Assembly (NCBI GenBank): GCA_025054905.1
Contig: JANWZF010000293.1
Span: 1-8,945 of the forward strand
DNA length: 8,945 bases
DNA from: Tepidimonas sp.
GTDB lineage: Bacteria; Pseudomonadota; Gammaproteobacteria; Burkholderiales; Burkholderiaceae_C
Direction: 5' to 3'
The position numbers and the translations under genes are program-made. Positions 1 to 6,676 of the stretch are shown piece after piece. The stretch's first letter is position 1; every line of letters starts with the position of its first letter. The notes beneath the pieces were generated by a model. That model ran no database searches. It worked only from the letters and a program-made list of their open reading frames with translations, and was not told where the DNA came from.

Positions 1-1145
1 CGCAGATCGGCCACGTCCTCCAGCCCGATGGCCAGCCGCACCACGCGCGGCGCGTGCGGCCAGGGACGCTGGCGCAGGGCCGGCACATCGTAGGGCACGC
101 ACAGGCTGACGGGGCCGGCCCAGCTGTAGCCCAGGCGAAACACGCGCAGCGCGTCGCAGAAGGCATCGACCCGCTCGGGCCGCACGTCGTCGTCGAACAC
201 CACGGTCAGCAAGGCTGCTGCCCCCCGGGCCAGGCGCTTCCAGTGCTCATGTCCAGGCGAGCCCGGCAGCGCCGGATGCAGCACGCGCGCCACCCGCGGC
301 TGACGGGCCAGCCACCGGGCCAATACGCGCGCGCCCCGGTCCTGGGCTCGGTAGCGCAGCGCCAGCGTCGGCAGGCCCCGCAGCACAGCTTCGACGTCGT
401 TGGCCCCCACCCCGAGCCCGAGCCTCATGTGGGTCATCAGCAGCGCCTGGTGCAGGCGGTCATCGCGCGTGACCACGGCTCCCATCAGCACATCGGCCCC
501 GCCACTGGCGTATTTGGTCAGGGCCTGCATCGCGATGTCCACCCCCCACTCGAACGGCTGGTAGGCCACGCCAGCACCCCAGGTGTCGTCCAGCGCGGTG
601 ACGATGGGGCGAGCACGCCCGACGTTGGCACGCCGCACCACCTCCACCAGCGCGGGCCCGTCAGGAAACTCCAGCGTCACCGAGCCGGCCGCCTCCAGCC
701 ACACCAACCGGGTGCGGGGGGTGATGGCCGCGGCCAGCGCGGCGGGATCCAGCGGGTCGTAGCGACGGTGAGCAATCCCCCAGGCCGCCAGCTCATGCTC
801 GGCCAAGGCCAGACTGGGCCCATAGGCATTGTCGGGGATCAACACCTCGTCGCCGCTGCGCAGCAGCGCCAGGTCCACCAGCGCAATAGCGGCCAGCCCG
901 CTGGGGGCCAAAACGCAGTGGCGCCCCCCTTCCAGCGCGGCCAGACGCTGCTCCAGCGTGAACGTGGTGGGGGTGCCGTGCAGGCCGTAGGTGTAGCCGC
1001 TTTTGTCTTGCCAACGGCGCGTGCGCAGCGCCGCCACGTTCGGAAAAAACACCGTGGAGGCCTTGTGCACCGCCACCGGCGCAGCCTCGAACCCGTCCGG
1101 CGCGCGGTACGGGTGGTGAATCAGCCGGGTGCTCAGACCTTCCAT
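1..1145 (-). CDS. metC: Cystathionine beta-lyase (MetC), 3' end cut by window edge
   Basis: PLP-dependent lyase of the Cys/Met metabolism family, expected to cleave cystathionine to homocysteine, pyruvate and ammonia in methionine synthesis (cytosolic homotetramer). Translating the minus strand gives 381 complete codons before the edge. Visible in order: YTYGLHGTPTT (about residues 51-61), GDEVLIPDNAYGPS (98-111, Tyr108), LDDTW (185-189, Asp186 expected to contact the PLP pyridine nitrogen), ALTKYASGGADV (208-219, Lys211 as Schiff-base lysine), HPALPGSPGHEHWKR (290-304), and RLAIGLEDVADL (370-381, Arg370 expected to bind the substrate carboxylate). These blocks line up with E. coli MetC almost without gaps, so only about 10-20 residues should be missing. 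The ATG at 1145-1143 lies inside the upstream phosphoribosyltransferase gene (13-base overlap) with no good Shine-Dalgarno, which suggests translational coupling. Leu55-His56 stand where E. coli has Arg-Arg. A related gamma-family lyase activity cannot be excluded. Confidence 0.93.
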   Translation of the reverse strand, partial: MEGLSTRLIHHPYRAPDGFEAAPVAVHKASTVFFPNVAALRTRRWQDKSGYTYGLHGTPTTFTLEQRLAALEGGRHCVLAPSGLAAIALVDLALLRSGDEVLIPDNAYGPSLALAEHELAAWGIAHRRYDPLDPAALAAAITPRTRLVWLEAAGSVTLEFPDGPALVEVVRRANVGRARPIVTALDDTWGAGVAYQPFEWGVDIAMQALTKYASGGADVLMGAVVTRDDRLHQALLMTHMRLGLGVGANDVEAVLRGLPTLALRYRAQDRGARVLARWLARQPRVARVLHPALPGSPGHEHWKRLARGAAALLTVVFDDDVRPERVDAFCDALRVFRLGYSWAGPVSLCVPYDVPALRQRPWPHAPRVVRLAIGLEDVADL

Positions 1146-1657
1146 TTGGCCAGCAGCTGCTGCGGCCGCAAATTGTCGTAGCACTCGAAGGGCTGGTGGA
1201 TCCAGGGATTGGTCGGCAGGAATTCCACCGAATAGTCCGGCGTGAAGATCGATACCGCCTTGGTCCACAGCACCGCGGTGCGCAGTTCGGTGATCGGCGG
1301 GTAGTGGGTGCGCAGCAGCTCCACCACCGCCTTGAGGGTGTGCCCCGAATCGGCCAGATCATCGACCAGCAGCACGCGGCCGGCGATTTCCCCCCTGGGC
1401 GTGGTGATGTAGCGCGCGATGTCCAGTTGCCCACGCACCGTGCCACCCTCCGCCCGGTAAGAGCTGGTGGACATGATCGCCAGCGGCTTGTCGAAGATGC
1501 GGCTGAGGATGTCACCCGGACGCATGCCGCCACGCGCCAGGCACAGGATGGTGTCGAACTCCCAGCCCGACTGGTAAATCTTGATCGCGAGCTTCTCGAT
1601 CAGGTTGTGGTACTCGTCGTACGAGACGTACAGGTGCTTGCCGTCTTCGGTGAGCAT
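1133..1657 (-). CDS. Type I purine phosphoribosyltransferase (XGPRT/HGPRT-like)
   Basis: A 174-residue type I phosphoribosyltransferase that would transfer phosphoribose from PRPP to a purine base. The PRPP-binding loop VLLVDDLADSGHTL is at about residues 95-108, with the two acidic residues (Asp99, Asp100) and the SGHT turn that hold PRPP. Upstream, LCLARGGMRPGDILSR (39-53) is the PPi-binding loop region, and STSSY (63-67) follows as in E. coli Gpt. The C-terminal PWIHQPFE (151-158) resembles the WIEQPWD of xanthine-guanine phosphoribosyltransferase, which favours a guanine, xanthine or hypoxanthine salvage enzyme; the exact base is not decidable from sequence. The ATG at 1657 is the start that gives the usual family length. 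The leader is only weakly purine-rich (GAAAGAA). It sits 43 bases after purA and overlaps metC at its end, so it probably shares their transcript. Confidence 0.92.
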   Translation of the reverse strand: MLTEDGKHLYVSYDEYHNLIEKLAIKIYQSGWEFDTILCLARGGMRPGDILSRIFDKPLAIMSTSSYRAEGGTVRGQLDIARYITTPRGEIAGRVLLVDDLADSGHTLKAVVELLRTHYPPITELRTAVLWTKAVSIFTPDYSVEFLPTNPWIHQPFECYDNLRPQQLLAKWKV

Positions 1658-1700
1658 GTCGGTGGTTCTTTCGGGGCGCGCCGCGCGGGTGCCTTGTCTC

Positions 1701-3089
1701 TCAGGCCGCAAACGGATGCCGCAGCAGGATGGTATGGTCGCGATCCGGACTTGTCGAGATGATGTGGATCGGCACGCCGGTGGTGGCCTCGATGCGCTCG
1801 AGGTAGCGCCGGGCGTTACGCGGCAGGTCCTCATAGCGCGTGATGCCTGCGGTGGGCTCGCTCCAGCCGGGCAGCGTCTCGTAGATCGGCTCACAGCGCG
1901 CGATCTCCTCGGCCCCCAGCGGCAGCAGATCGAGGGTCTGCCCATCGAGGCGGTAGCCGACGCACAGCTTGAGCTCCGGCAGTCCGTCGAGCACATCCAG
2001 CTTGGTGATGCACAGGCCGGACAGTCCATTGACCTGCGCCGAGCGCTTCAGCAGCGCCGCATCGAACCAGCCGCAGCGGCGGGCGCGACCGGTGGTGGTG
2101 CCTTTTTCGGCGCCGACCGTGGCCATGTGCCAGCCGGGGGTGCCTTCGGTCTGCCAGTCGAGCTCGGTCGGAAACGGCCCCCCACCGACGCGGGTGCAGT
2201 AAGCCTTGGTGATGCCCAGCACATAGTGCAGCAGCCCGGGGCCGACGCCGGAGCCCGCCGCGGCGTTACCGGCCACGCAGTTGCTCGACGTCACAAACGG
2301 ATAGGTACCGTGATCGATGTCCAGCAGCGTGCCCTGCGCGCCTTCGAACAGCAGGTTGGCCCCCTGCCGGTGCGCCTCGTTGAGCTCGCGCGAGACATCG
2401 GCCACCATCGGCAGCAGCGCCTCGGCCTGGCGCATCGCCTCCTCGTACACCGGCTCAAAGCGCACCCGTCCGCGCTCGAGGTAGGGCGCCAGCGCCGGAC
2501 TCCAGTCGAGGCTGTCCGACCCAAGCAACGTCACCAGCACGTGGTTGTGCAGCTCCAGCAGCTCGCGCAGCTTGGCCGCAAAGCGCTCGGGGTGCTTGAG
2601 GTCCTGCACCCGCAGCGCGCGGCGCGCGACCTTGTCCTCGTAGGCGGGGCCGATGCCGCGGCCAGTGGTGCCAATTTTGGCCGCGCCAGCCTTTTCCTTG
2701 GCGGCCTCACGCGCCACGTCCAGCGCGGCGTGAAACGGCAGGATCAGCGGACACGCTTCGCTGATGCGCAGGCGGCTGCGCACTTCCACGCCGGCGCGCT
2801 CCAGGCCCTCGATCTCCTCCAGCAGCTTGGCCGGCGACAGTACCACGCCGTTGCCGATGTAGCAGCGCACACCCGGGCGCATGATGCCGCTGGGAATGAG
2901 GTGCAGCGCGGTCTTGACGCCCCCGATGACCAAGGTGTGGCCCGCGTTGTGTCCGCCCTGAAAGCGCACCACCCCATGCGCGGTTTCGGTCAGCCAGTCG
3001 ACCAGTTTGCCCTTGCCTTCGTCACCCCACTGGGTGCCGACCACCACCACGTTGCGCCCCGGCTGGGGCTGGAAGGCTTGATTTGTCAT
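1701..3089 (-). CDS. purA: Adenylosuccinate synthetase
   Basis: Catalyses the GTP-dependent joining of IMP and aspartate to adenylosuccinate, the first committed step to AMP. The 462-residue protein carries the full set of family blocks: WGDEGKGK (21-28, P-loop with catalytic Asp23), NAGHT (48-52, catalytic His51), IGTTGRGIGPAYEDK (139-153, IMP loop), LLFEGAQGTLLDID (246-259), TSSN (267-270), the aspartate loop TTTGRARRCGWFD (331-343), and TKLDVLDG (362-369) plus STSPDR (445-450) for GTP base recognition. It is about 30 residues longer than E. coli PurA, largely from a 10-residue N-terminal lead and small insertions. The start ATG at 3089 puts the P-loop at the expected distance; the leader has only a weak ACGAG match for ribosome binding. 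It lies 63 bases downstream of hisZ, with no terminator seen between them. The call is secure. Confidence 0.98.
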   Translation of the reverse strand: MTNQAFQPQPGRNVVVVGTQWGDEGKGKLVDWLTETAHGVVRFQGGHNAGHTLVIGGVKTALHLIPSGIMRPGVRCYIGNGVVLSPAKLLEEIEGLERAGVEVRSRLRISEACPLILPFHAALDVAREAAKEKAGAAKIGTTGRGIGPAYEDKVARRALRVQDLKHPERFAAKLRELLELHNHVLVTLLGSDSLDWSPALAPYLERGRVRFEPVYEEAMRQAEALLPMVADVSRELNEAHRQGANLLFEGAQGTLLDIDHGTYPFVTSSNCVAGNAAAGSGVGPGLLHYVLGITKAYCTRVGGGPFPTELDWQTEGTPGWHMATVGAEKGTTTGRARRCGWFDAALLKRSAQVNGLSGLCITKLDVLDGLPELKLCVGYRLDGQTLDLLPLGAEEIARCEPIYETLPGWSEPTAGITRYEDLPRNARRYLERIEATTGVPIHIISTSPDRDHTILLRHPFAA

Positions 3090-3152
3090 CGCTCGTGTTC
3101 GTCGTTGGGCACCTGAAAAGTACGGCCACAGCGGGCAGGCGCTTGGAAGTCG

Positions 3153-4331
3153 TCAGGACGCTGCCGCCCGCGGCTGCACGACCCAGGCCCCGGCGTGCAG
3201 CACCAGCTCGCGGTCGCAGGCGAATTCGTCCACCTCGTGCTCGTGCCCAGGCAGCACGCACACCACCGTCTCCCCCTGCGCGCGCAGAGCCGCCACGGTG
3301 GCGCGCAGCGCCGCGTCATCGTGCCGCCACGGCGCACGGATCGCCGCCCGCAGCGGCGCAGCCGGCACCAGGCGCACCAGCTGCTTGACGTCGAGGCTGA
3401 AGCCGGCTGCGGGCCGCTGGCGCCCGAACACCGCACCGACGGCGTCGTAGCGCCCCCCGCGCGCGACCTCCTGCCGCAGCCCTGCCCCGCCCAACACCGA
3501 AAAACGGACCCCGGTGTAGTAGGCATAGCCGCGCAGGTCGGCCAGATCGAAACTGATCTGCGGCGGCGCTTCCGTCTCCTGCAGCCGGTCGTGCAGCCAG
3601 CGCAAGTCATCCAACGCCGCGTGCAGCGCGGCACTGGTGGGCAGCCGCTGCGCGGCCTGCTCGAGCACCTCCACCCCACCCCACAGTGCGGGCAAAACCA
3701 GCAAGGCGTCGCGCACCGACGCCGGCAATCCGGCGCCGAGCGTCTGCAACGTCGCCATGTCTTTGGCGGCCAGCGCCTGGTGAATCGCGCCGACCTGCGC
3801 GGCCGGCAGGCCGTGACCCTGCAGCACGGCATCCACCACGCGCACATCGCCCAAATCGACCTGCAGTGCATCCAGCCCCGCGCTGCGCAGGGCTTCGAGC
3901 GCCAGCTCCAGAATTTCCAGATCGGCTTCACGGCCCGCGTGGCCGTAGATTTCCGCGCCAAACTGCAGCGGCTCACGGCTGCCGTGCACTCCGCCGGCGC
4001 GCGTGTGCAGCACCGGCCCGCAGTAACACAGCCGCGTGACCCCTTGCCGGTTGAGCAGGTGCGCATCGATGCGCGCCACCTGCGGCGTCGTGTCGGCACG
4101 CAGCCCCAGTGTGCGCCCCGACAGTTGATCGACCAATTTGAAGGTCTGCAGCTCCAGCGCTTCGCCGGTGCCGGTCAGCAGCGAGTCGAGGTGCTCCAGC
4201 AGCGGCGGAATCACCAGCTCGTAGCCGTAGCGCCGCGCCGCCTCCAGCAGGAGGCGGCGCAGATCCTCGAGGTGACGCGCCTCCGAGGGCAAAACATCGG
4301 CGATATGATCCGGCAGCAGCCAGGCGGACAT
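3153..4331 (-). CDS. hisZ: ATP phosphoribosyltransferase regulatory subunit HisZ
   Basis: HisZ is a histidyl-tRNA synthetase paralogue that lacks tRNA charging. It pairs with the short form of HisG to make an active, histidine-regulated ATP phosphoribosyltransferase, the first enzyme of histidine synthesis. The 392-residue product starts MSAWLLPDHIADVLPSEA and shows a class II synthetase-like core: LGLRADTTPQVARIDAHLL (75-93), the motif-2-like CYCGPVLHTR (102-111) with SREPLQFGAEIYGH (118-131), DLRGYAYYTG (265-274, the HisRS histidine-loop analogue), and ARGGRYDAVGAVFGRQ (290-305). The short tail after about residue 330 is not a canonical HisRS anticodon-binding domain, which separates it from HisS. 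The ATG at 4331 is preferred over a TTG in the same frame at 4394, which overlaps the hflC stop and would add 21 residues without family support. No hisG is visible here; a short HisG is expected elsewhere in the genome. Confidence 0.95.
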   Translation of the reverse strand: MSAWLLPDHIADVLPSEARHLEDLRRLLLEAARRYGYELVIPPLLEHLDSLLTGTGEALELQTFKLVDQLSGRTLGLRADTTPQVARIDAHLLNRQGVTRLCYCGPVLHTRAGGVHGSREPLQFGAEIYGHAGREADLEILELALEALRSAGLDALQVDLGDVRVVDAVLQGHGLPAAQVGAIHQALAAKDMATLQTLGAGLPASVRDALLVLPALWGGVEVLEQAAQRLPTSAALHAALDDLRWLHDRLQETEAPPQISFDLADLRGYAYYTGVRFSVLGGAGLRQEVARGGRYDAVGAVFGRQRPAAGFSLDVKQLVRLVPAAPLRAAIRAPWRHDDAALRATVAALRAQGETVVCVLPGHEHEVDEFACDRELVLHAGAWVVQPRAAAS

Positions 4332-4360
4332 GACTCGGGACGTGAGCGGACAAAGCGGGC

Positions 4361-4387
4361 ATTGTACCGCGGCCGGCCCGCGGCCAA
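4361..4387 (-). promoter_or_regulatory. Candidate sigma-70 promoter for hisZ-purA
   Basis: On the minus strand TTGGCC (4387-4382) and TACAAT (4366-4361) are separated by 15 bases, in the 59-base gap between hflC and hisZ. TACAAT differs from the TATAAT consensus by one base. The spacer is short of the optimal 17, so the -35 assignment is weak. A transcript starting about 7 bases after the -10 would have a leader of roughly 20-25 bases before the hisZ ATG. This is a motif match only. Confidence 0.42.
4367..4385 (-). repeat. Tandem GC-rich octamer, also an inverted repeat
   Basis: The octamer GGCCGCGG occurs twice on the minus strand, at 4385-4378 and 4374-4367, separated by GCC, so the period is 11 bases (about one helical turn). 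Because CCGCGG is its own complement, the same bases also form an inverted repeat CCGCGG-N5-CCGCGG (4383-4367). It lies almost exactly between the -35 and -10 candidates. No T-run follows directly, so it does not look like an intrinsic terminator for hflC. Confidence 0.7.
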
Positions 4388-4390
4388 GGT

Positions 4391-5290
4391 TCAACGCCCG
4401 GACGGGGCCACTGCGGAGCCCTTGAACGCCTTGAAAAACTCCGACGACGGATCGACCACCAGCACGTCGCCCTTGCCCGCGAAACTGGCCTTGTACGCCT
4501 CCAGACTGCGGTAAAACTGCGCAAACGCGGGGTCACGCCCGAACGCCTGGTTGTAAATGCGCGCCGCCTCGGCGTCGCCCTCACCCTTGAGGGTCTGCGC
4601 ACGCCGGTAAGCCTCGGCCAGGATCACCTCGCGCTGCCGGTCAGCCTCGGCCCGGATCTTTTCCCCTTCGGCAAAGCCGGTGGAACGCAGCTCATTGGCC
4701 ACGCGCTTGCGCTCGGCCTCCATGCGGTCGTAGACCGAGCGGGTGATCGACTCGGCGTAGTCGATGCGCGAGATGCGCACGTCCACCACGTCCATGCCCC
4801 AGGGCTTTTCAGCCCCGCGCACCGCAGCCAGCACCTCGCGCTGCACGGCGGCCATCAGCTCCTCGCGCTTGGTCGACAGCAGCTCGCGCAGCGTGCGCTT
4901 GTTGACCTCCTGCTGAAAGGCGTTGCGCACCACCCGGTTCAGCTGCGCGGCCCCGGCGCGCTCATCCAGGCCGACGTTGCGGATGTAGGCCGACGGGTCG
5001 GAAATGCGCCAGCGCACGTACCAGTCGATGACCACGCGCTGCTTCTCGGCGGTCAGCGTCGGCTCGGTGTCGGTGCTCTCCAGCGTCAGCAGCCGCTTGT
5101 CGATGTACGACACGTTTTGGAACGGCGGCGGCAGCTTGAAGTTCAGGCCCGGCTCGGTGACCACCCGGCGAATCTGCCCCAGCTGGAACACCACCCCATA
5201 CTGCCGCTGATCGACCACGAACAGGGTCGAACTCAGCACTGCCAGCAGCACCAGCAGCGATGAAATGAAAAATCCGATACGGTTGGCCAT
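4391..5290 (-). CDS. hflC: HflC, SPFH-family modulator of FtsH protease
   Basis: HflC partners HflK in a large membrane-anchored complex around the AAA+ protease FtsH and limits its access to substrates. The 299-residue product has an N-terminal hydrophobic segment (about residues 5-26, FFISSLLVLLAVLSSTLFVV), which acts as a membrane anchor. The SPFH/band-7 domain begins at VDQRQYGVVFQLGQ (26-39) and continues with PGLNFKLPPPF (47-57) and the DWYVRWRISDP block (89-99). A charged alpha-helical region follows (about 185-245), including ERKRVANELRSTGFAEGEKI, a stretch well conserved in HflC. The ATG at 5290 is chosen because it starts directly before the anchor and has an AAAGGA site upstream. 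A TTG at 5314 would overlap the hflK stop and add 8 residues. It is 20 bases downstream of hflK. Confidence 0.96.
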   Translation of the reverse strand: MANRIGFFISSLLVLLAVLSSTLFVVDQRQYGVVFQLGQIRRVVTEPGLNFKLPPPFQNVSYIDKRLLTLESTDTEPTLTAEKQRVVIDWYVRWRISDPSAYIRNVGLDERAGAAQLNRVVRNAFQQEVNKRTLRELLSTKREELMAAVQREVLAAVRGAEKPWGMDVVDVRISRIDYAESITRSVYDRMEAERKRVANELRSTGFAEGEKIRAEADRQREVILAEAYRRAQTLKGEGDAEAARIYNQAFGRDPAFAQFYRSLEAYKASFAGKGDVLVVDPSSEFFKAFKGSAVAPSGR

Positions 5291-5300
5291 GGGTCGTGGA

Positions 5301-5306
5301 TCCTTT
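5301..5306 (-). promoter_or_regulatory. Ribosome binding site of hflC
   Basis: AAAGGA on the minus strand, 10 bases before the ATG at 5290 and inside the short hflK-hflC gap. It supports the ATG start over the in-frame TTG at 5314, which lies upstream of this site. Confidence 0.6.
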
Positions 5307-5310
5307 GGCG

Positions 5311-6660
5311 TCAACGCCCTTCACGCTCGCGGCTGCGCGCATCATCGCGCGAACGCGCCTCGCGCCCTGAGGAGGATGCCGCGGGTGCGCCCGCCCCTGC
5401 TGAAGGGACTGCCGGGGCACTGGCTTCGCCAGCGCTGACCTGCTGCATGATCTTGTCCAGCGGCAAATACAGCAGGCTCGACTGCGCGCGCGTGTCCACC
5501 AGCACCTTGGTCACGTTGGCGTAGATCTGCTGCATCGTCTCCAGGTACATGCGGTCGCGCATCACCTGGGGGGCCTTGGCGTACTCGGCCTGCACCAGCG
5601 CAAAGCGTTGCGCATCGCCCTTGGCCTGCTCGACGATGCGCGTCTTGTAGCCTTCGGCTTCTTCGAGCAGGCGCGCCGCCGCACCGCGGGCACGTGGCAC
5701 GACGTCATTGGCGTAGGCCTCGGCTTCGTTCTTGGCCCGCTCACGCTCCTGACCGGCCTTGAGCACATCGTCGAAAGCGGCCTGCACCTGCTCGGGCGGG
5801 CGCACGCCGCCGGCCTGCAGGTTGATGCCCACGATCTCGATGCCCACGTTGTAGCGATCCAGAATGGTCTGCATCAGCGTGCGCACGCGCGGGGCGATCT
5901 GTTCGCGCTCTTCGGCCAGGGCCGCGTCCATCTTCATCTTGCCAACCACTTCGCGCACCGCGGTCTCGGCTGCCTTGACCACCGCCGCATCGGGGTCGCG
6001 GCTGTTGAACAGGTAGGCGCGCGCGTCGCTGAGCCGGTACTGCACCGCGAATTTGATCTCGACGATGTTTTCATCTTCGGTCAACATCGCCGACTCGCGC
6101 AGGCCGGTGGCGCGCACGATGGCGTCACGCCCGATGTCGACCGAGCGGATCTGCGTCACGAACACGGTCTCGTGACGCTGAATCGGATACGGCAGCCGCC
6201 AATTGAAACCCGCCCCCACCGTGCTGTGGTAACGGCCAAACTGGGTGATGACAGCCTGCTGCCCTTCCTGGACGACAAAAAAGCCGGTGCCCAGCCAGAT
6301 CAGCACCGCCACACCAGCGATCAGGCCGATGCCGATGCCCGCCCCTTTCGGATCGGGCCGGCGCAGCGGTTCGTCCCCCCAGCCTCCGCGGCCACCGTCA
6401 CCACGGCCGCCACGACCGCCGAACAGGCCACCCAGCTTGCGATTGAAGTCGCGCCACAGTTCGTCCAGATCGGGGGGCTGCTGGGAACTGCCGCGGGGAC
6501 GGCGAGCGTCATCCGAGCCGTCCTCATCGCCCCGGCCCCAGCGCGGATCGTTCAGATTGAACACCGCCCGCAGTCCACGCCACCATGGGCGTCGCCCGCC
6601 AACGTAGGGGCCTGATCGTGGCCCGCCTTGCTCAAACCCTGCCGGGATGTGGTCGTCCAT
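5311..6660 (-). CDS. hflK: HflK, SPFH-family modulator of FtsH protease
   Basis: Membrane partner of HflC in the FtsH-modulating complex. The 449-residue protein has a long polar N-terminus containing FNLNDPRWGRG (34-44), PPDLDELWRDFNRKLGGLF (62-80) and a Gly/Arg-rich run (81-93). One membrane segment follows at about 107-129 (GAGIGIGLIAGVAVLIWLGT). The SPFH domain covers about 128-300, with VVQEGQQAVITQFGRY (129-144) and the LTEDENIVEIKFAVQYRL block (193-210). A charged helical region spans about 300-365, and a low-complexity Ala/Ser/Arg/Asp tail closes the protein. The ATG at 6660 is the only Met before the SPFH domain and has an AGAGGA site 10 bases upstream. The first 30 residues are longer than I recall for homologues, where the FNLNDPRWGRG block lies nearer the start. 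The gene lies 15 bases after hflX and is probably coupled to it. Confidence 0.96.
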   Translation of the reverse strand: MDDHIPAGFEQGGPRSGPYVGGRRPWWRGLRAVFNLNDPRWGRGDEDGSDDARRPRGSSQQPPDLDELWRDFNRKLGGLFGGRGGRGDGGRGGWGDEPLRRPDPKGAGIGIGLIAGVAVLIWLGTGFFVVQEGQQAVITQFGRYHSTVGAGFNWRLPYPIQRHETVFVTQIRSVDIGRDAIVRATGLRESAMLTEDENIVEIKFAVQYRLSDARAYLFNSRDPDAAVVKAAETAVREVVGKMKMDAALAEEREQIAPRVRTLMQTILDRYNVGIEIVGINLQAGGVRPPEQVQAAFDDVLKAGQERERAKNEAEAYANDVVPRARGAAARLLEEAEGYKTRIVEQAKGDAQRFALVQAEYAKAPQVMRDRMYLETMQQIYANVTKVLVDTRAQSSLLYLPLDKIMQQVSAGEASAPAVPSAGAGAPAASSSGREARSRDDARSREREGR

Positions 6661-6670
6661 CGGCTTTCGT

Positions 6671-6676
6671 TCCTCT
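6671..6676 (-). promoter_or_regulatory. Ribosome binding site of hflK, touching the hflX stop
   Basis: AGAGGA on the minus strand, 10 bases before the ATG at 6660. Its first base is the last base of the hflX TGA (6678-6676), so ribosomes ending hflX would finish on the hflK start region. Confidence 0.6.

Noticed and set aside
54..1181. Plus-strand open frame (375 codons) opposite metC
   Set aside because: The minus strand reads as a continuous, well-conserved MetC here. The plus frame is a His/Gln/Arg/Pro-rich shadow.
1658..1700. GC-rich palindrome in the purA-phosphoribosyltransferase gap
   Set aside because: GGCGCGCC and neighbouring GCGC runs give only short, ambiguous pairings expected in GC-rich DNA, with no T-run.
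1581..3116. Long plus-strand open frame (511 codons) opposite purA
   Set aside because: It mirrors the codon structure of purA in high-GC DNA. The product is rich in Gln, Arg, Ala and His with no family motifs, while the minus strand encodes a complete PurA.
3090..3152. Promoter in the hisZ-purA gap (TTCCAA and TACTTT)
   Set aside because: The spacing is about 20 bases and both hexamers are poor matches, so it is not supportable.
4332..4394. Longer hisZ from a TTG at 4394
   Set aside because: It would overlap the hflC stop and add 21 residues lacking similarity to HisZ. The MSAWLLPDHI start at 4331 is the family norm.
3195..4514. Long plus-strand open frame (439 codons) opposite hisZ and the end of hflC
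   Set aside because: Antisense shadow of hisZ with low-complexity composition and no recognisable domain.
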